Below, piece by piece: positions 35,729 to 44,357 of a stretch of DNA of 64,000 nucleotides (within the stretch, counting starts at the first letter, position 1; each line of letters begins with the position of its first letter). The stretch is from Leptospira johnsonii. Lineage in GTDB: Bacteria; Spirochaetota; Leptospiria; Leptospirales; Leptospiraceae. The position numbers and the translations under genes were made by a program. The stretch lies in NCBI RefSeq assembly GCF_003112675.1, contig NZ_BFAY01000011.1, forward strand, positions 558,001 through 622,000. The letters are read 5' to 3'. Under the pieces are notes generated by a model. It was not told where the DNA came from and did not search any database. It saw nothing but the letters and a program-made list of their open reading frames with translations.

Positions 35729-36829
35729 ATGAGCGCGGAAACCGAAGTTTTAGAGAAACCAAGCCGGAAAAAAACCGATATCGAATTCCATAAACCCACT
35801 CTTTCTCGGGAGGATCTGAAGACCGTTTTAGAGGCGTTGGTAGAAGACCATCTTGCTTCCGGTTCTGTGACCCATAAATTTGAGAAGGCATTTTCCTCTA
35901 CTTTCAGGATCAAACAGGTAGTTTCTGCAAACAGTTTAACTGCCGCATACCATCTGTCCTTATTGGCGTTGGAAATCCAACCTGGAGATAAAGTCGCTAT
36001 CTCCACATTCGCTCCTCTTGCCGCTCTAGATGCAATTTTCTTAATGCAGGCCCAGCCTGTAGTTGTGGATATGGGAAAACATTCCTTCCATATCTGTCCG
36101 GAACGATTGGCTTCCGTTTTGGAAGACGAATCTATAAAGGCTGTGGTAGTAGATCATACTTTCGGTTCCTTAGCGGACTTCTCCAAATATGATTTCAAAA
36201 ACCGTCCTGTGATCGAAGATTTTTCGGAAACTGTAGGTGCAAGGACAGAGACTTTCACTCCTGGTAAACAGGGAAAAATTTCCATCTGCGGTCTTTCTAT
36301 CGAGTATCTGATCACCACCGGAAACGGAGCCTTGATCTGCACTGATGATGATTCCATAGCGAAAAAGATCAGAGCCAGAAAAGATGGCAAAGATCCTTAT
36401 CCAAGAAAAGAGGGACAGCCTAGATTAGATTATGATATGATCGATTACCAAGCGGCTTTAGGGATCGAACAATTATCCAATCTTGGCGTGATCTTAGAAA
36501 GAAAGAGAAAGATCGCTCAGGTATATCTGCAATCCATTCAAGGTTCCCAAGTTGGCTCTCATTTTAACGATCCGAATTCGGATACTTTCAACCGTTTCGT
36601 GATCCTTGCTCCAGGTAATTACGAGCAGGTAGAAAGGTACTTCCGTTCTTTACAAATTGGTACTCGCAGAACTATGGCAGAACCGATCCATCATATCTTA
36701 GAACTTTCTAATTCAGATTTCCCGAACGGTGAAAGACTGTACCAAAGAGGTCATTGCATTCCGATCTATCCAAACTTAACTAAGGATAATGTGCAAAGGA
36801 TCTCTCAGGCTATTCGTAGGATTTACTAA
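35729..36829 (+). CDS. DegT/DnrJ/EryC1/StrS-family protein lacking the PLP lysine
   Basis: 366 residues, full length for the aminotransferase fold-type I family. It has SLTAAYHLSLLAL (for SGTAALHLALLAL), AISTFAPLAALDAI, VVVDHTFG, VIEDFSETVGA and a TTGNGALI turn corresponding to TTGEGGAI. At the position of the Schiff-base Lys (K-N-L-T-T-G in active members) stands Tyr193 (Y-L-I-T-T-G), and several other cofactor-site residues differ. It probably cannot transaminate in the usual way; it could be a regulatory or binding paralogue, or a dehydratase-like variant, though the known ColD type has His. GGGGAAG precedes the ATG. No sugar cluster is adjacent. Confidence 0.8.
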   Translation: MSAETEVLEKPSRKKTDIEFHKPTLSREDLKTVLEALVEDHLASGSVTHKFEKAFSSTFRIKQVVSANSLTAAYHLSLLALEIQPGDKVAISTFAPLAALDAIFLMQAQPVVVDMGKHSFHICPERLASVLEDESIKAVVVDHTFGSLADFSKYDFKNRPVIEDFSETVGARTETFTPGKQGKISICGLSIEYLITTGNGALICTDDDSIAKKIRARKDGKDPYPRKEGQPRLDYDMIDYQAALGIEQLSNLGVILERKRKIAQVYLQSIQGSQVGSHFNDPNSDTFNRFVILAPGNYEQVERYFRSLQIGTRRTMAEPIHHILELSNSDFPNGERLYQRGHCIPIYPNLTKDNVQRISQAIRRIY

Positions 36830-37120
36830 GACTTAAGCGAACCCGGAGCCGCCTAGCCAGCAAAGCTGGACCTGCCATTTAACCGACTCTCGTCTATATA
36901 ACTTTAGAATCATTCGAGTAACTTTGTCTGACGTTCGTTTCTGATTTTGTCTCCTTATTTTTCGATTTCTGACAGTTAGTCCGATCACAAAACCTTTCTT
37001 CTTAAATTTCCGAACCGCGGTCCGCGAATTTGTTTTCGAAAATTCAGGAATCGACCGCAATGGACCTCTGAGCTAATTCTTTATTCGATTTTCGAAATAT
37101 TAGGATTCTCCGGAGGCAAC

Positions 37121-40100
37121 TTGAATATCGCGCTCCTCTCCATCAAACGTCCCATCTTTATTACCAGTCTTGTAATCCTTATGTTGATCACTGGTATCTT
37201 CTCCCTTAGCAAGATGGGAGTGGATCTTTTTCCGGATGTAAATATCCCAGTAGTGACCGTAACTACAATTTATCCGGGAGCGGGTCCGGAAGAGATCGAG
37301 GAATTGATCTCTAAACCCTTAGAAGAAGAACTTTCTTCCATTGCAGGTTTGAAAAAGATCACTTCCCGTAACCAGGAAGGTGTTTCAGTAGTTTTGGGAG
37401 AATTCACTCTTTCTACAGACATCAAATATGCAGAGCAACAGTTTAGAGATAAGACTGCATCGGTTCGTCCCAAACTTCCAGACGGTATCAAAGAACCTAA
37501 AGTAGTTCGTTTCGACCCTGCAGACCAACCGATCATTCGTCTGGCGGTGTTTGCCGATCTGAATCAGGCAAAAATGTACGATCTTGCCAAAGAAACCGTT
37601 AAGGCGAAGTTGGAACAGATCGCCGGTGTAGGTTCCGTTAAATTAGTCGGAGGGACCCGAAGAGAGATCCAAATCGAATTAGATAGAAATAAATTAGTTT
37701 CTTATCAAATGCCTATGGTGGTCATCGCTAACAGGTTAAAGACTGCGGGCCTGAACGTTCCAGTCGGTAAATTCGATTCTGGCGCAAAAGAAACTTCTTA
37801 TAGAACATTAGGAAGATATGAATCTCTTTCCCAAATCGAAAATACGATCGTTTCTTTCGGAGGCGATGTCGGAAATTCCGTACTCATCAAGGAATTAGGA
37901 ATTGTAAGAGATGGAACGGAAGACGAAGAGACTTTAGGTTATCTTTGGGCTTCCAAAAGTGACGAAGTCGAAGAGGAGGATGTAGGTCTTATAACCCATC
38001 CTATTACTTGGATTACTCAGGTTCCAAAACGGATCAAAAGACTTTTCGGCGGCAATAAAGGCGCTGTCATTGAAAAAGAACTGAAACCCGCGTTATTCAT
38101 CGACGTATATAAACAATCCGGAGCGAACACAGTATCCGTTGCAGATGAGGTCTTGAAAAGGATCGATAAGTTAAATGCGGATATCCAACCTTTGGAAGGA
38201 AAACCTAAGATCAGACTAATCCGTGACGGTTCCAGATGGATCCGATATAACGTAGAAGACGTTACGGAAGCGATCGTTTTAGGGATACTTCTCGCGGTCA
38301 TCACTGTTTATTTTTTCTTAGGGAACTTAAGGTCCACGATTATCACCGGTCTTGCATTGCCTAACTCTTTGTTAGGAGCATTCATTATCATGTGGATAAT
38401 GGGATTCACGATCAACGTTATGACCTTATTGGCCTTATCTCTTGCGGTAGGTCTCTTGGTCGACGACGCAATCGTGGTGCGGGAAAACATCTTCCGAAAA
38501 CTGGAAGAAGGCGCGACTGTGATGGAAGCCGCAGAAAAAGGAACCATGGAAGTGGCTCTTGCAGTTATCGGGACCTCCTTAACCGTGATCGCAGTATTCT
38601 TCCCTGTAGGATTCTTATCAGGGATTGTTGGTCAGTTCTTCAAACAGTTCGGTTTGACAGTCGTTTTTGCAATGATCATTTCCCTTTTCGACGGTCTTTT
38701 TGTGGCTCCAATGTTGTCCGCTTACTTTGCGGGTAAACTCACCCACGATAAAAAGAACGCTGCAGTCGAAGCATTCGATCGTTTCCAAACTTGGCTCGAA
38801 AAAATTTATAAGATCACAATGCATTACGCATTGGCACATCCAGGAAAGATCATTCTGCTTACTTTTCTAATTTTTATTCTTTCCTTTGTAAGTTGTGCGT
38901 TTGTGAAAAAGACATTCTTACCTGCAAACGACCAGGGCGAATTTATGGTAACCTTGGACCTTCCTCCGGGCACTAGCTTACAGGGAACGAAAGATGTTGC
39001 GGATAAGGTTTTGGTGGAACTTCAAAAATTCCCTGAAATGGATAAGATCGCAATCACTATCGGTAAACCGGATGGTGGAGAACCGAACACAGCTATATTG
39101 GCAATCGCACTTGTTTCTTCGAAAAAAAGATCTAGAGATACTACTTCTGTCAAAGAAGACATTCGTAAGATGTTAAAGGCCTTTGATTACGCAAGGCCTG
39201 CAGTTTCGGATTATTCCGCAGTGGGCGGCGGGGTGCAGTATCCGTTCCAATTGGTGCTGAAAGGAAACAATCTGGAAGAAGTGGAAGCATATTCTAAAAA
39301 AGTAATAGAAAGACTGAAAGGTATCAAAGATCTCGCCGACATAGACTCCGACTTTAGAGGTGGTAAACCTGAATACCAAATCGTTTTAGATAATTCTAAA
39401 ATGCAATTGGTAGGGGTACTTCCCGGGGTTGCTGGTTCCGAATTGAGGTACCAGATCGCTGGAGATCAGGTCAGTAAGTTTTATGATAAGGGTATCGAAT
39501 ATGAGGTCAGAATGAGGCTTAAGCCCGACCAACGGAACTTGAGAGCCGCTTACTCCCAAACAAAGGTTCCGAATATCGCGAACAGATTGATCCCATTGGG
39601 AGCGATCGGTACTGGTAGAGAAAACTTAGGACCTTCTAGGATCAACCGTATCGATAGAGCAAGAGCGGTAGTTGTCAACGCGAACCTTGCACCGGGCGGT
39701 GCAATCGGAACCGCAATGGAAGAAGCGACTAAGATCCTGAACAAAGAAATCCCTCCTCCACCGGGGGTTCGTTTTAATTTCCAAGGTCAGTCGGAAGATT
39801 TAAAAGAACTATTCCTGAATATCATCATAGCATTCGGTCTCGCTTTGGTATTCATCTACTTGGTTCTTTCTTCTCTTTATGAATCTTTCATCACTCCGAT
39901 CACGATATTATTCGCGATCCCACCTGCAATTTCCGGAGCATTCTTCGCGCTGTTCTTAACAGGAGAAATGTTGAATATATTCTCCATGATCGGACTCATC
40001 CTTCTCATGGGACTCGTTGCCAAAAACTCCATCCTTCTCGTGGACTATGCGATGCAAGCTGTGAGAGAAAGAGGGATCACAAGAGACGAGGCAATCTTCG

Positions 40101-40477
40101 AAGCAGGCCTCGTAAGATTACGTCCGATCTTAATGACATCGATCGCGATGATCATGGGAACTGTTCCGATCGCATTGGGCCTCGGAGAAGCCGCAAAATC
40201 CAGAACTGCAATGGGTATCGCGATTATCGGAGGATTGATCCTCTCTACGTTAGTTACATTGATCGTGGTCCCTTCTATTTTTGGCGGTATCGACAAGTTC
40301 AGAGAATGGATAGAAGGCAAATTCCGTCCTGATATGAGCGCGACTATTCACAGTGAAAGCGGGCATTCCGGAAGCACGTCGGTATCCACGAATCATAATC
40401 AGCCTTCCTTAAGTGAATGGGCCCAAGATGTGGAGTCCAAATCTAAGAAGGGAACTCCTGCTAAGAAGAAAAAGTAG
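37121..40477 (+). CDS. RND family efflux transporter (HAE1/AcrB-like)
   Basis: 1118 residues from TTG 37121, chosen because GGAGG lies four to five bases upstream and the protein then begins with the standard NIALLSIKRPIF. Twelve membrane helices and two large periplasmic domains are in the normal order (YPGAGPEEIEELISKPLEEEL in the first porter domain). TM4 contains GLLVDDAIVVRENI with the proton-relay Asp pair. A charged insert near residues 285-325 (SDEVEEEDVGL .. KRIKRLFGGNKG) lengthens the first half, and the C-terminal tail is Ser/Lys rich. It is a proton-driven exporter; no adaptor or outer-membrane channel gene is adjacent, so partners are encoded elsewhere. Confidence 0.93.
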   Translation: MNIALLSIKRPIFITSLVILMLITGIFSLSKMGVDLFPDVNIPVVTVTTIYPGAGPEEIEELISKPLEEELSSIAGLKKITSRNQEGVSVVLGEFTLSTDIKYAEQQFRDKTASVRPKLPDGIKEPKVVRFDPADQPIIRLAVFADLNQAKMYDLAKETVKAKLEQIAGVGSVKLVGGTRREIQIELDRNKLVSYQMPMVVIANRLKTAGLNVPVGKFDSGAKETSYRTLGRYESLSQIENTIVSFGGDVGNSVLIKELGIVRDGTEDEETLGYLWASKSDEVEEEDVGLITHPITWITQVPKRIKRLFGGNKGAVIEKELKPALFIDVYKQSGANTVSVADEVLKRIDKLNADIQPLEGKPKIRLIRDGSRWIRYNVEDVTEAIVLGILLAVITVYFFLGNLRSTIITGLALPNSLLGAFIIMWIMGFTINVMTLLALSLAVGLLVDDAIVVRENIFRKLEEGATVMEAAEKGTMEVALAVIGTSLTVIAVFFPVGFLSGIVGQFFKQFGLTVVFAMIISLFDGLFVAPMLSAYFAGKLTHDKKNAAVEAFDRFQTWLEKIYKITMHYALAHPGKIILLTFLIFILSFVSCAFVKKTFLPANDQGEFMVTLDLPPGTSLQGTKDVADKVLVELQKFPEMDKIAITIGKPDGGEPNTAILAIALVSSKKRSRDTTSVKEDIRKMLKAFDYARPAVSDYSAVGGGVQYPFQLVLKGNNLEEVEAYSKKVIERLKGIKDLADIDSDFRGGKPEYQIVLDNSKMQLVGVLPGVAGSELRYQIAGDQVSKFYDKGIEYEVRMRLKPDQRNLRAAYSQTKVPNIANRLIPLGAIGTGRENLGPSRINRIDRARAVVVNANLAPGGAIGTAMEEATKILNKEIPPPPGVRFNFQGQSEDLKELFLNIIIAFGLALVFIYLVLSSLYESFITPITILFAIPPAISGAFFALFLTGEMLNIFSMIGLILLMGLVAKNSILLVDYAMQAVRERGITRDEAIFEAGLVRLRPILMTSIAMIMGTVPIALGLGEAAKSRTAMGIAIIGGLILSTLVTLIVVPSIFGGIDKFREWIEGKFRPDMSATIHSESGHSGSTSVSTNHNQPSLSEWAQDVESKSKKGTPAKKKK

Positions 40478-40491
40478 TTTGTAAAGCTGCT

Positions 40492-40512
40492 CCCCACCCT
40501 TCCTGGGTGGGG
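40492..40512. other. GC-rich perfect hairpin after the RND gene
   Basis: CCCCACCC-TTCCT-GGGTGGGG, an 8-bp perfect stem, starting 15 bases after the RND pump stop. The following sequence is GC-rich (GCCGGTGCGG), not T-rich. It may block transcription or decay, or belong to a repeated intergenic family. Confidence 0.55.
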
Positions 40513-40643
40513 GCCGGTGCGGTGGTACACAAAAACCGTTCTACTGATCTCAAAACTCCATTTTTTATTTCCAAACCTTCAAAACTTAGTTCCCAATAAT
40601 CTATAAATCTCAAATAAAGACTTCACCTTCCACGGAGGAGTTT

Positions 40644-41669
40644 ATGATCCAAAAAACTTCCTTACATGCCTATATCGGAATTACTCTTGCAGCAAATCTT
40701 CTATTCGGTTGTGCTCAATTACAAAAAGTTGATTTAAAAAAAGTAAAAGAAAAGATTGAGGATCTGGACAAACCTTCCTTCGTCTTAGAAAAAGTTTCCA
40801 TCGCGGAGATTAATTTATCCGAGATCAAACTTAGAGTGGATTCGAAAGTAAAAAATCCATATCCGATCGCTTTGCCTGCGACCAACCTTGAGATAAATAT
40901 CCTGATCGAAGGGCAACAATTCACAAAGGCAAAAACTAAAATACCAACCGTTGGTGGGAATTCCAACAAACCGGTTCCAGTGGATCTAACATTCGCTTAC
41001 AATGATCTAGCCGAACTCTACAAAAAAGTTCCAGGAAAGATCGACTTAGTAGTCAAAGTGCAAGGAGTCGTTTCCCTTCCTATCCCGGAAAAATACAGAT
41101 CCATCGCAGGCGCCGCGTCCCTTGACTTTCCATTTGAAGAAGAAAGAAAGATCCCTGCAGTTTTGCCGGACATTGAGATCCGAAATTTCAAAATTATCAA
41201 ACCTGATCCTTCTACCATCTTAAGCTCCGCAGGGACGGAAGATCTGGCCAAAAAAGCCACGACCTTCTTAGACACATTACTAGGTCCTCAGAAAAAATCT
41301 CCAGGCTCCGCTGTCGCCGCGGGATTGTCGTCGCTCGACTTAAAAGTAGACACCGAATTCCAGATCGTATTAAAAAATAGAGCCACATCTAGATTACAAT
41401 TTTCTGAATTTGAATTTGAGCTCACATTGGAAAAAGAAAAATTCCTGACCGGCCAACCCGTTAGGATCGAAAACCAAGGACAAGAATCCATCCTAAGCGT
41501 TCGGACCTCCTTTCCCCTTGGAACAGTCACCCAAGGGATCGCTAACGCAGTTTCCAAAAGATCCGCGGCATTCCGACTAAACGGTAAGGCAACCACCGAA
41601 GCCCCCGAGATCGGAACAGGTCCTGTCTTATTCAAATTCGACAAATCCGGCTCTTTCAGCTGGAATTAA
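40644..41669 (+). CDS. LEA-2/WHy domain lipoprotein
   Basis: 341 residues. A signal peptide ends in the lipobox LLFGC (Cys about residue 23), so the mature protein is a lipoprotein. Two water-stress/hypersensitive-response (LEA type 2) modules follow. The first is FVLEKVSIAEINLSEIKLRVDSKVKNPYPIALP, with the NPYP motif typical of the fold, and the second starts near LDLKVDTEFQIVLKNRATSRLQFSEFEFEL. LEA-2 domains are Ig-like and in bacteria occur in envelope and desiccation-linked proteins. A CGGAGGAG ribosome-binding site precedes the ATG. GC-rich hairpins lie on both sides of the gene. Confidence 0.85.
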   Translation: MIQKTSLHAYIGITLAANLLFGCAQLQKVDLKKVKEKIEDLDKPSFVLEKVSIAEINLSEIKLRVDSKVKNPYPIALPATNLEINILIEGQQFTKAKTKIPTVGGNSNKPVPVDLTFAYNDLAELYKKVPGKIDLVVKVQGVVSLPIPEKYRSIAGAASLDFPFEEERKIPAVLPDIEIRNFKIIKPDPSTILSSAGTEDLAKKATTFLDTLLGPQKKSPGSAVAAGLSSLDLKVDTEFQIVLKNRATSRLQFSEFEFELTLEKEKFLTGQPVRIENQGQESILSVRTSFPLGTVTQGIANAVSKRSAAFRLNGKATTEAPEIGTGPVLFKFDKSGSFSWN

Positions 41670-41682
41670 CGATAAGGGCGCA

Positions 41683-41703
41683 TGCTCGCCATTAAGGCGA
41701 GCA
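41683..41703. other. GC-rich hairpin between convergent genes
   Basis: TGCTCGCC-ATTAA-GGCGAGCA, an 8-bp perfect stem, followed by a second hairpin AATCCGC/GCGGGATT (one bulge) and the GC-rich run to about 41760. The block is clearly richer in GC than its flanks and ends abruptly in AT-rich sequence; it looks like a short repeated intergenic element. Copy number in the genome is not visible here. Confidence 0.55.
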
Positions 41704-41786
41704 CCCGGCTCTGCGCTCCAATCCGCTTCGCGGGATTTCCGCTACGATCCGTTGCGCGGCAGTGATCCAAAATATATTATAATTAT

Positions 41787-42212
41787 CTAATTAATAATCC
41801 TGAGATACGAATTCCTCCCGGAAGAAAATCCTATCCAGTCCGTTCTGATATTATTTTCTTCCAAGTAAGTTCGAACTCTTTTGCTAACGCCAAACCCTGC
41901 ACCAAGCTCATTAGTTCCATGCAAGTTCCCAAACTTTAAATATTTCCCAGTTTCAATCTCCACTTCCTCTAGATCTCTTGTAAAAACAGAAAGATCTTCA
42001 TTAAAAAAACCTACAAACCCTCTAAAAATTCTCTCATAGCTCTCATACTTCGCAGCAAAACATTTTTTCGAAATGCGATTCTCTAATAGATATCTATCTA
42101 AACGATCTCGAATACGGATCGATTCCTGTAATAGTTGTTCTTCTTTACATTCAAATCCGTATCCGAAAATTTTCTTTCTAAACACTAAGACAATATGCAT
42201 AAAAGAAATCAC
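41787..42212 (-). CDS. Small protein of unknown function coupled to the sugar-transferase fusion
   Basis: 141 residues from GTG 42212, or 137 from ATG 42200 (MHIVLVF). The stop of the upstream sugar-transferase fusion is directly adjacent (TGAGTG), so the two are translationally coupled. The protein is soluble and charged, with an acidic middle (DLEEVEIETGKYLKFG) and a basic end; it has a GTNELGAGFGVSKRVRTYL segment and two cysteines. No known domain is recognised. Given the coupling, it is probably a partner of the fusion enzyme. Confidence 0.65.
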   Translation of the reverse strand: MISFMHIVLVFRKKIFGYGFECKEEQLLQESIRIRDRLDRYLLENRISKKCFAAKYESYERIFRGFVGFFNEDLSVFTRDLEEVEIETGKYLKFGNLHGTNELGAGFGVSKRVRTYLEENNIRTDWIGFSSGRNSYLRIIN

Positions 42213-43478
42213 TCAAACGAAAAATGTTTGGAGTATCTTTCTCTCCGTGGTTCGGGAAATCTTCTTAAATTGAAAATAACAATCTTTGATCGAAATTTCT
42301 AAAGCTTTGAATGTTTTTCGATGATCCATTAAAACCGAAATACAAGCCGCAAAAGAGAGAAACCTCCATAGTATCTTGAAAAGAAATCGAGTGATCGGAT
42401 TTTTGAGTCGGATCTTAAAAAATGTACTATGAAAGATCAGATGTTTTTCTTCATCTTCCGCGATATGAAGTAAGGCATTCTTCACGGAACCGAACGGGAT
42501 TTTTTCTGCGATCTTTTTGTAAAAGCAGATCCCGATCACTTCTGCGACCAATAGTACCATCAGTTTGAGTCTGGTTCCTAAAAGCCTTCTGCCAAAATGA
42601 AAAAGTTTCTCGGTCCAATTACTTTGGATCAGTTCTCCTCTTAAGGCGCGAACGCAGTCCCCTAAGATACGCGCATGTCTACCTTCTTCTTTTACGAAAA
42701 GTTTAAGCGCTTCTCTATAATTCGGATCCACTCCATAAATATTTATATGATCTATATCTTTTGCGATCCTACCTTCGCCCGCTTCTCCCAACTGAAAGAT
42801 TGCCAAAGATTTAGCGACCGGGAGTCGTTTTTGAGGAATAAACCCAATGACCTGTTCTTGTACAACAGGATAGGGACGATCCGCATTTTTCTTAAAATGT
42901 TTTGCCCAATTTCCCCAAAAAAAGCCTCGATCCCTTTTCTGAAGTCGAGTCCATAATAAATTTCTAATTCTTTTCTTACCGAAAAGATTCATCACTAAGG
43001 TTAATATTACGATCTTAACATCTAAGATGAAACTTCTTCTTTTCAGATATGAAAGATCGAAACAAAGAGAATATTTTGACCCTCTTCCTGAATATAATTG
43101 AGACAGTCCGGTGATCCCTGGACGAACCGACCATCTCCGATCTAAACTTTCTACTCCCCAACCCAATCGGACAATATCTTGTTCGGTTAATGGCCTGGGC
43201 CCCACAATACTCATATCCCCTTTTAAAATATTCCAGATCTGAGGAAGTTCGTCCAAACCAGTACTTCTCAAAAAAGAACCTATAAAAGTTGGATTCCCGT
43301 CCTTTAAGGTCCTGAATTTCCAGATCCGAAATCTCTTCTTTCCTGAACCTACCCTTTCTTGTAGGAAAAAAACCGGACCAGGATCAAAGACAGAGATCAG
43401 TAAAAAGATCCCAAGCAAAGCCGAGGAAAATACGACGAGCGCTATCAAAGCCAAAGAAAATTCTAAAATTCGTTTCAT
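42213..43478 (-). CDS. Polyprenyl-phosphate sugar transferase fused to a ferritin-like diiron domain
   Basis: 421 residues in one uninterrupted frame. Residues 1-190 are a bacterial sugar transferase (PglC/WcaJ type, PF02397): a membrane hairpin near 4-30, KRFRIWKFRT, LDELPQ (76-80), GDMSIVGPRPL and RPGITGLSQ. They transfer a sugar phosphate from a nucleotide sugar to undecaprenyl phosphate. Residues ~220-360 form a four-helix diiron domain with E235-x29-E265-x2-H268 and E313-x29-E343-x2-H346 (GEAGEGRIA, EEGRHAR, VAEVIG, EDEEKH), all six ligands present. The spacing resembles COQ7/ferritin-like oxidases. The pairing suggests oxidation or hydroxylation of the sugar-lipid. The next gene is coupled (TGAGTG). 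Confidence 0.85.
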   Translation of the reverse strand: MKRILEFSLALIALVVFSSALLGIFLLISVFDPGPVFFLQERVGSGKKRFRIWKFRTLKDGNPTFIGSFLRSTGLDELPQIWNILKGDMSIVGPRPLTEQDIVRLGWGVESLDRRWSVRPGITGLSQLYSGRGSKYSLCFDLSYLKRRSFILDVKIVILTLVMNLFGKKRIRNLLWTRLQKRDRGFFWGNWAKHFKKNADRPYPVVQEQVIGFIPQKRLPVAKSLAIFQLGEAGEGRIAKDIDHINIYGVDPNYREALKLFVKEEGRHARILGDCVRALRGELIQSNWTEKLFHFGRRLLGTRLKLMVLLVAEVIGICFYKKIAEKIPFGSVKNALLHIAEDEEKHLIFHSTFFKIRLKNPITRFLFKILWRFLSFAACISVLMDHRKTFKALEISIKDCYFQFKKISRTTERKILQTFFV

Positions 43479-43534
43479 GGATCAGAGAATATCGAATTTT
43501 CAAAAACAAACCCACCTTCTGAGTGCAGAACTAT

Positions 43535-43578
43535 AAGCACTCAAGTGCTTGACCTCCTAGTTCTTCTTATCCTAAAAT
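43535..43578 (+). promoter_or_regulatory. Response-regulator promoter with palindromic operator
   Basis: A 16-bp palindrome AAGCACT-CA-AGTGCTT (43535-43550) overlaps a -35 TTGACC (43549-43554); 18 bp later is TAAAAT (43573-43578, 5 of 6 matches to the -10). A further half-site GAGTGC lies at 43521-43526. The -10 ends 11 bases before ATG 43590, so the leader would be only a few nucleotides long. The palindrome is a likely binding site, possibly of the encoded regulator itself. Confidence 0.55.
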
Positions 43579-43589
43579 TCCGAGAACAC

Positions 43590-44357
43590 ATGAAAGCCGA
43601 ACCTATCAAGATACTGGTTGCGGAAGACAATCTGAAACTCAGAAAAGCGATGATCTCCGGCTTGGAAGAATCCGGAAAAATAAGATCCGTATTCGACTGC
43701 GAATCAGGAGAAGAGGCAATTCGTTATTGTTTAGAAGGAGACACAGACGTTCTTCTCTTAGATGTAAGACTCGCGGGAAAATTAAACGGAATAGAAACCA
43801 TTATTTCCATCCGGAAGGAATTCCCGCGTAAACCGGTAGTCATCTATTCTATACAAGACAGCGACGAATACTTTAGGACTTTCAGAAGTTCCGGGATCTT
43901 AAGCCATTACGCTTACGTTCGAAAATCAAATTATCTTCTTCCTCAAATGGTGATCCCACTCATTCGATTAGCTTACGATGGAAAAAGTTTTATAGATCCT
44001 GAAATCGAATCCAGGGTTACAGAAGTCAGGGAAAAGGACGAAAATTCTCCTTTAGCAGTATTAGAACCCAACGAAAGGTCCGTGGCAGAAATGTTGGCCA
44101 AAGGATTTAGTAATGAACAGATTGCACAACATTTCGGATTCAAGGACAAAAGAACGATCAGCAGGATCAACGGTCAGATCTACTCCGCCTGGGGATTAAA
44201 TGAAACAAACTCCGATGAAAAAGTAGCCCGCACAAGAGCGGCACTCATCGTATTATCGAATCGTTTTTTAGAATGGGAAGAAGACGAAAAAATTTTTTAT
44301 AGGAATTCTACCGGAGAAAGGATTCCTTGGACACCTAACTTTGACAATAGATCTTGA
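43590..44357 (+). CDS. LuxR/NarL-type response regulator
   Basis: 255 residues from ATG 43590, preferred over a GTG 45 bases upstream that lies inside the promoter palindrome. A receiver domain with AED near 11-13, the phospho-acceptor Asp58 (VLLLDVR), then a linker and a LuxR-like helix-turn-helix (LEPNERSVAEMLAKGFSNEQIAQHFGF, then DKRTISRINGQIYSAWGL). Its 3' end overlaps the following histidine kinase gene by 17 bp, which gives the cognate partner. Confidence 0.88.
   Translation: MKAEPIKILVAEDNLKLRKAMISGLEESGKIRSVFDCESGEEAIRYCLEGDTDVLLLDVRLAGKLNGIETIISIRKEFPRKPVVIYSIQDSDEYFRTFRSSGILSHYAYVRKSNYLLPQMVIPLIRLAYDGKSFIDPEIESRVTEVREKDENSPLAVLEPNERSVAEMLAKGFSNEQIAQHFGFKDKRTISRINGQIYSAWGLNETNSDEKVARTRAALIVLSNRFLEWEEDEKIFYRNSTGERIPWTPNFDNRS

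Noticed and set aside
36858..36870. CCAGC-AAA-GCTGG hairpin after the DegT-like gene
   Set aside because: Only 5 bp with no T-tract, too weak to call a terminator.
36833..37060. 75-codon minus-strand frame before the RND gene
   Set aside because: Basic, motif-free translation with no ribosome-binding site; the gap more likely holds the RND promoter.
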